A stretch of 55,676 nt of DNA from Alphaproteobacteria bacterium (GTDB lineage Bacteria > Pseudomonadota > Alphaproteobacteria > Rickettsiales > UBA998), in assembly GCA_004292675.1 (NCBI GenBank), contig RDXO01000023.1, positions 1 through 55,676 on the forward strand, read 5' to 3'. The notes beneath the pieces were generated by a model. It saw nothing but the letters and a program-made list of their open reading frames with translations, searched no databases and was not told the origin of the DNA. The translations under genes and the position numbers were made by a program. Positions within the stretch are counted from its first letter, which is position 1. Each line of letters begins with the position of its first letter. Positions 42,735-50,153 of the stretch are shown here, piece after piece.

Positions 42735-43463
42735 ATGACATCATCCTGCCCATTATCTGTATCAGAAATATGCCACCATTTTGGGGCGCAACGCGTCTTA
42801 GATGGCATTTCTCTCACACTGAATCAAGGTGAAATCTTTGGCTTAATTGGCTTGAACGGCATCGGCAAAACAACATTGCTCAAAATCATTCTCGGACTTT
42901 TGCGCCCTGATGCAGGCAGCGTCACCTTATTTGGTGAACCATCGCACCAAGCGAGCGCACGCCGTCATCTTGCCTATCTTCCTGAGAAGTTTAACCCGTC
43001 CAAATATATGACGGGTAAGGAATATATTGCACTGGCGCATCGTTATTATCATCTGCCCTATGATCACGAAAAGGGGCGTGCGGAGGCGCAGTCTCTCGGG
43101 CTAAATCCTGATGCGCTGGATCGTCGCATCGCCTCCTATTCTAAAGGTATGGGACAAAAGACGGGCTTAATTGCAGCACTGATGCTCTCTACCCCCCTCA
43201 TTATCTTGGATGAACCCATGAGTGGGCTTGATCCGATGGCGCGCATCCAACTCAAAGCGCGGCTACAAAAAGCACGGGCGCAAGGGCAAACTATTTTATT
43301 TAGCTCACATATTTTAGCAGATATTGAGGAGATTTGCGATCGTATCGCCATCATCCATGATGCGCAATTCCGTTATGTCGGCACAACACAAGAGTTCCAA
43401 ACACGTTATCGTGACATATCCTTAGAACATGCTTTTTTAAGTATCATCGGCGCAACGGTATAA
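42735..43463 (+). CDS. ABC transporter ATP-binding protein, no adjacent permease
   Basis: A 242-residue ATPase. The Walker A reads GLNGIGKT (about 37-44), the signature is YSKGMGQK (SKGM instead of SGGQ), the Walker B is LIILDEPMSGLDPMA and the switch region LFSSHILADIEEICDRI. The SKGM signature is typical of the ABC-2/exporter-type ATPases (CcmA/NatA-like). No membrane subunit lies next to it; the next genes are on the opposite strand. Its partner must be elsewhere, or the gene is a leftover. Confidence 0.9.
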   Translation: MTSSCPLSVSEICHHFGAQRVLDGISLTLNQGEIFGLIGLNGIGKTTLLKIILGLLRPDAGSVTLFGEPSHQASARRHLAYLPEKFNPSKYMTGKEYIALAHRYYHLPYDHEKGRAEAQSLGLNPDALDRRIASYSKGMGQKTGLIAALMLSTPLIILDEPMSGLDPMARIQLKARLQKARAQGQTILFSSHILADIEEICDRIAIIHDAQFRYVGTTQEFQTRYRDISLEHAFLSIIGATV

Positions 43464-43465
43464 TC

Positions 43466-43723
43466 TTAACTCTTCTGAAAAACGTCCTTATGCGGCTGTA
43501 TGCCAACATCAAGACACACTACACGCTGTGGGTGCGTTATGATTGTGGTGGGGAGACCATCACGATGCGGTTCTTGAGGAATAAATTCATCCGCGATCGC
43601 ATTAAGAATCGAATGAATCTTCGGATCATTTCCAAGCATAGGGGGGTGACTCGTTCTTCCTCCATTCACTAAAGGTTCAAGCGGTGGGGCTTCTGATTGT
43701 GGCAAACTTTCATCATCGTGCAT
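43466..43723 (-). CDS. small uncharacterised acidic protein
   Basis: About 85 residues beginning MHDDESLPQSEAPPLEP: an acidic/Pro-rich start, then a short helix (HSILNAIADEFIP) and a C-terminal part with VVCLDVGIQPH. A GAGAGGAG ribosome site lies 7 bases before ATG 43723 (ATG 43726 is one codon earlier). It converges with the ABC ATPase (2 bases apart). No family was recognised. Confidence 0.55.
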   Translation of the reverse strand: MHDDESLPQSEAPPLEPLVNGGRTSHPPMLGNDPKIHSILNAIADEFIPQEPHRDGLPTTIITHPQRVVCLDVGIQPHKDVFQKS

Positions 43724-43871
43724 CATATACTCCTCTCTACATAATCTTCTATGTTGCATTTTAGCACATAATTATGAACTTTTTGTGACATGTCAATTAT
43801 AGCAAAGTGTTTATACAAATATAGTGTAAATCAAAAATGATTATACTTGATAGACATGCCCCCAAACAACA

Positions 43872-43912
43872 AAAAAAGAGCCTGCTCCCGACACGGGAAC
43901 AGACTCTTTTTT
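43872..43912 (-). terminator. terminator of FGDPDG copy 1 (family hairpin)
   Basis: A long stem pairs AAAAAAGAG with CTCTTTTTT and inner CTGCTCCCG with CGGGAACAG around ACA. The same hairpin lies after the two paralogous genes at 44617-44657 and 55351-55387. Confidence 0.88.
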
Positions 43913-43923
43913 GTTTCAAACTA

Positions 43924-44493
43924 CTACCTCAACGCATGGCGCAAACGCTCGACATAATACCGAACCACAGCCAATGTGCTGTTGCGCAGTATCAGAATAT
44001 CGATGCGGGCCCACAGGCGAAGATTATTCACAAAAGGCACATGCTCTAAAGCATGATAGCTCTTGCGCACAATCTTGAAGCACTCCCCAACAAACCCATC
44101 AGGATCTCCGAAACGACGTGCAGAGCGGTGAACATCAACATATTGTTGACGATAATCCACCGTTATGTACTCAGACCTTCCAAATTTACGTTGAAAGACT
44201 GCGTTAATTTCTGCAATCACCGTTATGGTGTCTTCTTCCGAAAACCCCATCATGGCGCACAATTTTTCAGTGTGCCAGCCTTCTAGGTTCTCATATTCGT
44301 CACCATCTTCATCGTCACTTCCATCATCGTGGTTTCGTATCAACCGTTCGTTGATTTCTCCACGGTCATAGACTTTGTAAATCGGATCGCGTTCAACATC
44401 ACTCTCTGGAGTGAAGTTTTCCCGCAACCGACCATCAGTCTCTCCAACGACACGACTTTCAAAGCGATCATCATCAGAAGGGCGTAGTGGCAT
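43924..44493 (-). CDS. FGDPDG-family protein, copy 1
   Basis: A 189-residue protein. Residues 1-70 are hydrophilic and very acidic (DDGSDDEDGDEYE). The conserved module (about 72-185) runs GWHTEKLCAMMGFSEEDT, VIAEINAVFQRKFG, RRFGDPDGFVG, HALEHVPFVNNLRLWARID and a C-terminal helix. It has no signal peptide and no known motif. The same module occurs in the proteins at 44679-45158 and 54825-55343. ATG 44493 is preceded by GAGGTACTTTAT, the same leader as copy 3. The promoter lies right after the terminator of copy 2. Function unknown. Confidence 0.75.
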   Translation of the reverse strand: MPLRPSDDDRFESRVVGETDGRLRENFTPESDVERDPIYKVYDRGEINERLIRNHDDGSDDEDGDEYENLEGWHTEKLCAMMGFSEEDTITVIAEINAVFQRKFGRSEYITVDYRQQYVDVHRSARRFGDPDGFVGECFKIVRKSYHALEHVPFVNNLRLWARIDILILRNSTLAVVRYYVERLRHALR

Positions 44494-44586
44494 AATAAAG
44501 TACCTCGTGGGTAAAAAAAACAGGTTAGCGAAAGCTATAATTTGATGCATATAGAAAAATACACAATCAAATAAGTTTCACGACGG

Positions 44587-44615
44587 TAATTACTAAAAAC
44601 GACACCATTTGTCAA
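44587..44615 (-). promoter_or_regulatory. promoter of FGDPDG copy 1
   Basis: On the minus strand TTGACA (44615-44610) is perfect; 17 bases on, TAATTA (44592-44587) is a poor -10. The sequence aligns with the promoter region of copy 2. Confidence 0.5.
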
Positions 44616-44616
44616 C

Positions 44617-44657
44617 AAAAAAAGAGCCTGCTCCCGACATAGGAACAGACTCTTTTT
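44617..44657 (-). terminator. terminator of FGDPDG copy 2 (family hairpin)
   Basis: Same stem-loop as at 43872-43912, with AAAAAGAG/CTCTTTTT outer arms and a slightly less perfect inner stem (CTCCCGACATAGGAAC). It lies 22 bases after the copy 2 stop. Confidence 0.85.
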
Positions 44658-44678
44658 CTCGCAGTTTAACTTGCAATA

Positions 44679-45158
44679 TTACTTTAATTGCAAGCGCGCA
44701 ATATATTTGCGAACCGTAGGATTCGTGCATGAATCCAACCATTTTTTATCCCACTGCGCCCAAAAACGCACTAGGATACGTTCTTCTAAAACAAGCGATT
44801 GCAAGCACGCAATATATTTGCGAACCGTAGGATTCATACATGAACCCAACAATCTTGCGTCCCATCGCGCCCAGAGGCGAATCGGGATGCGTTTTACTAA
44901 AACAGGGTAGATATGCTCCCGAGAAACCGCAAACATACACCCCAAAAGCCCAACAGGATCTCCAATCCGTGAACCATTTGGCAACGACCACGTAAATTGC
45001 TCCCGAAATTTTTCAGGGCTTACCACATCAAAGTCACCACTCCCTCCGAATCTTTTTTGAAGATAGAGGTTGATGTAGGCAACAATGATGGTTGTTTCTT
45101 CTTCACTGAAGCCGAAGCTTTGTGCAAAGAACCTTGTGTGTGACACTTTATGTGACAT
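44679..45158 (-). CDS. FGDPDG-family protein, copy 2, with internal duplication
   Basis: A 159-residue protein from ATG 45158. It lacks the acidic N-terminus of copy 1 and starts almost at the conserved module: RFFAQSFGFSEEETTIIVAYINLYLQKRFGG, then SRIGDPVGLLG in place of RFGDPDG, then RIPIRLWARWD. The C-terminal module is present twice in tandem (RLWARWDARLLGS...TVRKYIACLQ and RFWAQWDKKWLDS...TVRKYIARLQ), a 37-residue duplication visible in the DNA. The longer frame (45197) starts with TTG inside a hairpin. It is more diverged than copies 1 and 3. Confidence 0.7.
   Translation of the reverse strand: MSHKVSHTRFFAQSFGFSEEETTIIVAYINLYLQKRFGGSGDFDVVSPEKFREQFTWSLPNGSRIGDPVGLLGCMFAVSREHIYPVLVKRIPIRLWARWDARLLGSCMNPTVRKYIACLQSLVLEERILVRFWAQWDKKWLDSCTNPTVRKYIARLQLK
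44687..44908. repeat. 111-bp tandem duplication inside copy 2
   Basis: Unit 1 (44687-44797) and unit 2 (44798-44908) start ATTGCAAGC and share AATATATTTGCGAACCGTAG exactly, then diverge moderately. The period of 111 keeps the reading frame (37 codons). Confidence 0.85.
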
Positions 45159-45181
45159 AGAAAAATTGTTAGCTCTAGCTC

Positions 45182-45217
45182 TAAATAACCATTGCAAAAA
45201 GCAATAATGGTTATTTA
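45182..45217 (-). promoter_or_regulatory. 5' UTR hairpin of FGDPDG copy 2
   Basis: A 10-bp perfect stem (TAAATAACCA/TGGTTATTTA) is extended by TTGC/GCAA around a T-rich loop. It begins about six bases after the expected transcription start and ends about 23 bases before the ATG. It may stabilise the message or block the start region. Confidence 0.65.
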
Positions 45218-45229
45218 ATGTACGTTATT

Positions 45230-45258
45230 ACTTTACCCGAAAAACCATCTTTTGTCAA
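45230..45258 (-). promoter_or_regulatory. promoter of FGDPDG copy 2
   Basis: On the minus strand TTGACA (45258-45253) and TAAAGT (45235-45230) are spaced by exactly 17 bases. Confidence 0.6.
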
Positions 45259-45272
45259 AACAAACATGCGCT

Positions 45273-46337
45273 TTACAGTTCAATCTTACCCACCACGCGC
45301 ACACCATCGCGTAGTTTCATATGCCCTTCTGTGATAATGCGCTCTCCCGCCTGCACGCCGTCACGTAACTCCACCCGATTCTCGATGCGCGCACCAATCT
45401 GCACCTTACGTCGCAACACAACATTTTCTGCATCAACACCATAGACATAAAACTCATTACCAATCGGAATCAATGCTTCTTCAGGCACAAGGATCATGGG
45501 CGTAGGGCGCGCTGCAAGTTCAACACGCAACAACATCCCCGCTTTCAGCGCATGATCAGCGTTGCGGATCGTGCCATGCACGCGTAGGGTTCGGGTTGCA
45601 GGGTCGATATTCTGCTCTATAACGCTGATTGTTCCTTCAAAACGTCGTTTCGGATATAGTTCAGTAGTCGCATCAAAGTGATCTCCCATCACCAGCAACA
45701 AAGCATAGCGTTCGGGAATGTGCATATTCACCCGTATGCGGGATAAATCCAACAAGGTGGCAATCGTCTGCCCTTCTTGCGCCAAACTCCCCACCGAGAC
45801 ATGCCGCACACCAATCACCCCATCAAATGGCGCGTGAATCGAACGAATGCGAAGCTGTTGTTGCGCCATTGCTTGTTGTTGTTGTGCCGTAGCCAACGCT
45901 GATACCGCATGATCCACTGCTGCTTGCGATACAAAGGATTGCGCAAGCAGATGTTTCACACGATCAACATTGCGCTGCGCTTCTTCTAATAAGGTCGTTT
46001 GCGAGGCAAGGGTGGTGCGTTCTTCCCGTTGCTCCAGTTCTACTAACAAATCCCCACGGCGCACTTGTGATCCTTCCTCAAAATGAATCGCGGTAATGAC
46101 TTCATTCACTTGTGAAGTAATAGCAACGGTTTCTTGCGCTACGGCATCCGCACTCAAGATAAGTGGCTGTGCAACTTCCTCTTGGCGGAGAGTCACCATC
46201 TGCACGGCAATCGGTGCGCTCTCTTTGGGTGAAACGACAGGCGCAACACCCTCATGATTATGGAATGCATACCAGCCATAGCCAATGCTCCCAAGCACCA
46301 CAAGCAACGCAACGATCTTTTTTATGAACTTATTCAT
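45273..46337 (-). CDS. RND-type efflux periplasmic adaptor (membrane fusion protein)
   Basis: A 354-residue adaptor. An N-terminal membrane anchor (about 5-23) is followed by the lipoyl/hairpin region (VNEVITAIHFEEGSQVRRGDLLVELE, then alpha-hairpin residues about 105-150 rich in Gln/Ala), the second lipoyl half (IRSIHAPFDGVIGVRHVSVGSLAQEGQTIATL) and beta-barrel/membrane-proximal domains. ATG 46337 overlaps the reductase stop by ATGA. An RND pump gene usually follows such an adaptor; here the FGDPDG locus follows instead. The substrate is unknown. Confidence 0.9.
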   Translation of the reverse strand: MNKFIKKIVALLVVLGSIGYGWYAFHNHEGVAPVVSPKESAPIAVQMVTLRQEEVAQPLILSADAVAQETVAITSQVNEVITAIHFEEGSQVRRGDLLVELEQREERTTLASQTTLLEEAQRNVDRVKHLLAQSFVSQAAVDHAVSALATAQQQQAMAQQQLRIRSIHAPFDGVIGVRHVSVGSLAQEGQTIATLLDLSRIRVNMHIPERYALLLVMGDHFDATTELYPKRRFEGTISVIEQNIDPATRTLRVHGTIRNADHALKAGMLLRVELAARPTPMILVPEEALIPIGNEFYVYGVDAENVVLRRKVQIGARIENRVELRDGVQAGERIITEGHMKLRDGVRVVGKIEL

Positions 46338-46909
46338 CCCGACAAACCACGATGAAGCAACGCCGCCCATGTGCAAAATTGCTTAATAGTATCATCCACC
46401 AATGTTTGCTTTGCAGGCTTGCTCCACACACCTTCACGGCTAAAGACTTCATGCGCTTTACCGACTGTAAGCATCGTTGGATATACCACCATGCCCACAG
46501 ATTCAAGAATCTGGCGTGTATGCATCAAGCCAATCACACCTCCACGCTCCGAAGGTGTGGCGCATAACAAAATCACGGGCTTGCCCGAAAGTACGTTAGG
46601 ACGAAACACCGACAGCCAATCAATCGTATTTTTGAATGTTCCGGGGCAAGAACTATTATATTCTGGCACGGCAAACATCCACGCCTGCGCCTGCGCGTAG
46701 CGATCATGCACCTGCTGCACTTCGGGAGGGATTCCCTCGGCACTACGCTTCGCATCATCATAAGGTGGCAAGATAAAATCAGCATAATCTAGGGTAGTCG
46801 TCTGCCACGTGGGATCATGGGGACGGAGTTTCCTCAACGCATAATCCAACAAGGCACGATTTATCGATTCAGCGCGATGCGAGGCAGCACATGCATATAA
46901 TGAAATCAT
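46334..46909 (-). CDS. NAD(P)H-dependent FMN reductase
   Basis: A 191-residue flavodoxin-like reductase (SsuE/ChrR/ArsH group). The flavin-binding loop PEYNSSCPGTFKNTIDWLS (about 84-102) matches the YNxSxPxxLKNAIDW signature, and ATPSERGGVIGL forms the second contact. ATG 46909 follows AGGAG and overlaps the rdgB stop by ATGA. The electron acceptor is unknown. Confidence 0.88.
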   Translation of the reverse strand: MISLYACAASHRAESINRALLDYALRKLRPHDPTWQTTTLDYADFILPPYDDAKRSAEGIPPEVQQVHDRYAQAQAWMFAVPEYNSSCPGTFKNTIDWLSVFRPNVLSGKPVILLCATPSERGGVIGLMHTRQILESVGMVVYPTMLTVGKAHEVFSREGVWSKPAKQTLVDDTIKQFCTWAALLHRGLSG

Positions 46910-47544
46910 GAACACTCCTGAGCAATAAACTGCATAAGTTGAGAAAATGCCTGCGTGCGGTGACTCATACGATGCTTTTCATCATGGGTCATTTCTGCAC
47001 AGGTACGCACCTCTCCATGTGGCACAAATATCGGATCATACCCAAAACCATGCTCCCCACGTGGCGGAAAGGTTAACGTCCCCTCCCACACGCCACGAAA
47101 TGTACGTGGTGCATAGCCCAATCGCGCCAATGCTAGCACACAGATAAAGCGCGCAGGTTGCCCTTCCACCTCCACGCCCTGCTCTCGCAACGCATCATGC
47201 ACGCGCTGCATCGCATAGCCAAAATCTTTATTTGCTCCAGCCCAACGGGCGGAATAAATCCCCGGTGCGCCATCCAACACATCAACTTCCAGCCCCGAAT
47301 CATCCGCAAGCACCGTATAATCAGGGCAACGAGCGGTAGCGTGTTGCGCTTTTAACAACGCGTTTTCTTCAAACGTTAGCCCCGTTTCTTCAGGCTCGGG
47401 GATTCCTGCCTCATAGGCACTACGCACCAATAGATGATGCTGCTTCATTAAGGCAGCTATCTCTTTCATTTTTCCTTGATTATGGGTTGCAATGACAAGA
47501 GTATCGCCTGCATGAAACGGAGGTAGGGAAGAAATTTTGCTCAT
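46906..47544 (-). CDS. rdgB: dITP/XTP pyrophosphatase (RdgB/HAM1)
   Basis: Removes deaminated purine nucleotides from the pool. It has 212 residues. VIATHNQGKMKEIAAL near the N-terminus, EETGLTFEENALLKA, LADDSGLEVDVLDGAPGIYSARWAG, EGTLTFPPRGEHGFGYDPIF and the DEKHRMSHR end are the family's ordered signatures. It follows rph by six bases, the common rph-rdgB pairing. Confidence 0.96.
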   Translation of the reverse strand: MSKISSLPPFHAGDTLVIATHNQGKMKEIAALMKQHHLLVRSAYEAGIPEPEETGLTFEENALLKAQHATARCPDYTVLADDSGLEVDVLDGAPGIYSARWAGANKDFGYAMQRVHDALREQGVEVEGQPARFICVLALARLGYAPRTFRGVWEGTLTFPPRGEHGFGYDPIFVPHGEVRTCAEMTHDEKHRMSHRTQAFSQLMQFIAQECS

Positions 47545-47550
47545 GCCTTA

Positions 47551-48273
47551 TTATGTAAGTACACGACGCTGTTTGTCAAGTAGCTCGCTCGTACCAAGCA
47601 TTGCAAGCTGCATCATTGTCTGAAACTGTTCCAACGTGAATGGGTTGCCCTCGGCCGTGCCTTGTATTTCAATCACCCCGCCACCATCAGTTAAGACAAA
47701 ATTAGCATCCACATCAGCGCGTGAATCTTCGGCATAGTCCAAATCCAACAACGCCATACCATCGACAATACCACAAGAAATGGCAGCAACAGGACGGATA
47801 ATCGGTGTTTTGCGAATGGCTTTGCCTCGCACTAACGCTTCACACGCCAACGCAAGAGCGATATAGCCCCCCGTGATCGATGCAGTGCGCGTACCGCCAT
47901 CAGCTTCCAACACATCACAATCGATGGTAATAGTATGATCTCCGAGTAATTTCATATCACAACTAGCACGTAATGATCGTCCGATCAGACGTTGTATCTC
48001 TTGTGTGCGCCCCGATTGACGACCTTTCGATGCTTCGCGTTGGTTGCGTGTGGTGGTAGAACGTGGCAACATGCCATATTCTGCCGTAATCCATCCCTGC
48101 CCTGTGCCTTTCAAAAAGGGTGGTACACGTGGCTCAATGGATGCCGTACACATCACTTTCGTATGCCCACATTCAACAAGGCACGAACCTTCCGCATAGC
48201 GATTGGCATTGGCAGTAAGGGTAAAAGGACGCAACGCAAATTGATCACGTTGAAAACTACGGATAAGAGTCAT
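47551..48273 (-). CDS. rph: ribonuclease PH
   Basis: A phosphorolytic 3'-exoribonuclease acting on tRNA ends. It has 240 residues. [32 protein letters not shown] (about 42-73), [16 protein letters not shown], the phosphate/metal site [19 protein letters not shown] and [18 protein letters not shown] are all intact. It is in the long minus-strand operon between rppH and rdgB. Confidence 0.97.
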   Translation of the reverse strand: MTLIRSFQRDQFALRPFTLTANANRYAEGSCLVECGHTKVMCTASIEPRVPPFLKGTGQGWITAEYGMLPRSTTTRNQREASKGRQSGRTQEIQRLIGRSLRASCDMKLLGDHTITIDCDVLEADGGTRTASITGGYIALALACEALVRGKAIRKTPIIRPVAAISCGIVDGMALLDLDYAEDSRADVDANFVLTDGGGVIEIQGTAEGNPFTLEQFQTMMQLAMLGTSELLDKQRRVLT

Positions 48274-48321
48274 AAAATATCAGCCACATAAGAAAAGATG
48301 CATGATGCTCTTTACCATGGT

Positions 48322-48897
48322 TTATGCCACAGAAGCAAGCCTTTCAATGATAATCGGCAAAGATTCATGCCCATAGCCATCTTCTTTGGCTCGTTGCACA
48401 TAAGGCAAGAACGCCCTCAGCACCGCTTGATACACCTCATGCTTAAACGGCACGACATGATCCAGCACCTGCCGTACCTCAATCCATTCAATCGCATGAA
48501 ATTCAGGTTCTGCCGTATGAATATTGATAGAGTGCGCACCTTTATTAAGCTGCACCAAAAACCACTTTTGTTGTTGTCCCAAAAACCGTCCGCCCCAAAA
48601 ATTAGCAACCAGCGCATCAGGTAAATCATAATAAAGCCATGGCTTAATAGAGGCTATCACCGTGACATCATCTGTGCCTACTTCCTCACGCAATTCACGC
48701 AATAAAGCATCCTGTGGGGTTTCATTGCCATCAATGCCACCTTGGGGCATTTGCCAACTATGCGCATCTTCAGGGAGGGTGTTCACACGGCGACCCACCA
48801 AAATACGCCCTTCTTCATCCATGATCATCGCACCGACACAACGGCGATAACGATGCCTAAGACGCGTTCCTAATTCTACACCCAAACGATACCTCAT
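48322..48897 (-). CDS. rppH: RNA pyrophosphohydrolase (Nudix)
   Basis: Removes pyrophosphate from 5' ends of mRNA or cleaves dinucleoside polyphosphates. It has 191 residues. The entry RRCVGAMIMDEEGRILVGRR, then WQMPQGGIDGNETP and the Nudix box G-x5-E-x7-REVGEExG-like GGIDGNETPQDALLRELREEVG are visible. The start is uncertain: ATG 48897 is used; ATG 48930 and GTG 48942 are in frame. Confidence 0.93.
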   Translation of the reverse strand: MRYRLGVELGTRLRHRYRRCVGAMIMDEEGRILVGRRVNTLPEDAHSWQMPQGGIDGNETPQDALLRELREEVGTDDVTVIASIKPWLYYDLPDALVANFWGGRFLGQQQKWFLVQLNKGAHSINIHTAEPEFHAIEWIEVRQVLDHVVPFKHEVYQAVLRAFLPYVQRAKEDGYGHESLPIIIERLASVA

Positions 48898-48959
48898 CAA
48901 TTTATTGCATTGCAATATAGCATGATCCATGCCAGAATGCACACAAAAAATAATGTTTT

Positions 48960-50102
48960 TTATTCAGGCATCTGCATTGAAAGCGGTACTAGCGCGATAT
49001 TTTTATCAGCAAGTTTTTTTGCCCACTCATCCAAGGCATCCATGATAGTGGGCATGGCGGCAATCGTCACAATCGCATCCCCTGCTTGCGCATACGCTTC
49101 CAACTGACGGAACAAATCATCCACATGCAGCGGCATCACCCCTCCATGAATATGCGGACGCACATGCAGCAACTGCTCTGCACTTTTCTCAGGAACAAAA
49201 TGCTTATCATAGAGCGCAAGCAACAAGCCTCGTCCCGTCAACCCTTGATAAAGCACATTCATATGTTCACTATGACTAAAGCGTTCTTCGGGGGACGCGA
49301 TCAGACCCACAATACCTTCACTTTTATCAAGGAGTTTATGCACTAAGGAGCGATTCTTTTCCAACGATTCTTCTTTCAGCAACGTAAGCGGACCATAATC
49401 ATGGATAGGGTAATCTTCATGCTGCATAGGGATCACCATCCATGCTTCAAACCCTGCGGCACGCATGGCTTGAATCAGTTGCGAGCGGTGCGATGCATAG
49501 GGGGATACGGCAAGCGTAAAACGTTCATCCATCCGCAAAGCACGCTTCGTGACTTCAGGATCAAATCCAAGATTCACAATCACAATCGAAATCTTCTTGG
49601 CTTTTTTTGCCACAGGCATTTTTTTGCCATAATAGCGATAAGCGACCGTCGCACCTTCTGGATGCGCCTTAGGCAACACATAGCCCTCAGCGGTGCGCTC
49701 TACTAAATCCGAGTTCGGTAATAATTCAAGTGCAAAAGGCGTTTTGCGTCGGAACTCATCCACGGGATACATATCTTTTTCAGGCGCGGTACTTTGCACG
49801 GGTGCTTGCGCAAAAGGCTGCGCATTCTCTTGCTCTGGCGCGACTACAGCTTTTGGTTTTTGATACACCATGGCAGACCGCTTAGGCTCAGGCTTTTTCT
49901 CCATCTTGACAATCATGCCTTGAATATCACCCGTTGCGACATTGATTTTAATGAAGCGCCCTCCCTCATAGGCTTCACGTGACATACGCATATCACTCAT
50001 CACGACCATTGCCCCCAAGCCAACAGAGACCGAAAGGGAAAGCACTAATCCAGCCCATAAGTTTTTTGTCGATCGTAGCGATGCGGGGTGTATATTGTTC
50101 AT
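48960..50102 (-). CDS. divergent polysaccharide deacetylase (YibQ-like)
   Basis: A 380-residue exported protein. A membrane segment (about 17-37) is followed by a Pro/Lys linker and the YibQ-type domain from about 160 (ISIVIVNLGFDPEVTKRALRMDERFTLAVSPYA, WMVIPMQHEDYPIHDYGPLTL, VGLIASPEERFS). The first strand reads VNLG where related proteins have a pair of acidic residues, so the family's usual metal-site Asp is probably missing. ATG 50102 follows AGGAG. It sits between ctpA and rppH, its common alphaproteobacterial place. Confidence 0.85.
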   Translation of the reverse strand: MNNIHPASLRSTKNLWAGLVLSLSVSVGLGAMVVMSDMRMSREAYEGGRFIKINVATGDIQGMIVKMEKKPEPKRSAMVYQKPKAVVAPEQENAQPFAQAPVQSTAPEKDMYPVDEFRRKTPFALELLPNSDLVERTAEGYVLPKAHPEGATVAYRYYGKKMPVAKKAKKISIVIVNLGFDPEVTKRALRMDERFTLAVSPYASHRSQLIQAMRAAGFEAWMVIPMQHEDYPIHDYGPLTLLKEESLEKNRSLVHKLLDKSEGIVGLIASPEERFSHSEHMNVLYQGLTGRGLLLALYDKHFVPEKSAEQLLHVRPHIHGGVMPLHVDDLFRQLEAYAQAGDAIVTIAAMPTIMDALDEWAKKLADKNIALVPLSMQMPE

Positions 50103-50153
50103 AGCTCTTATCTCCTGAGGGATCGTTCCCCTAGAATCTGCAAACACAGATTC

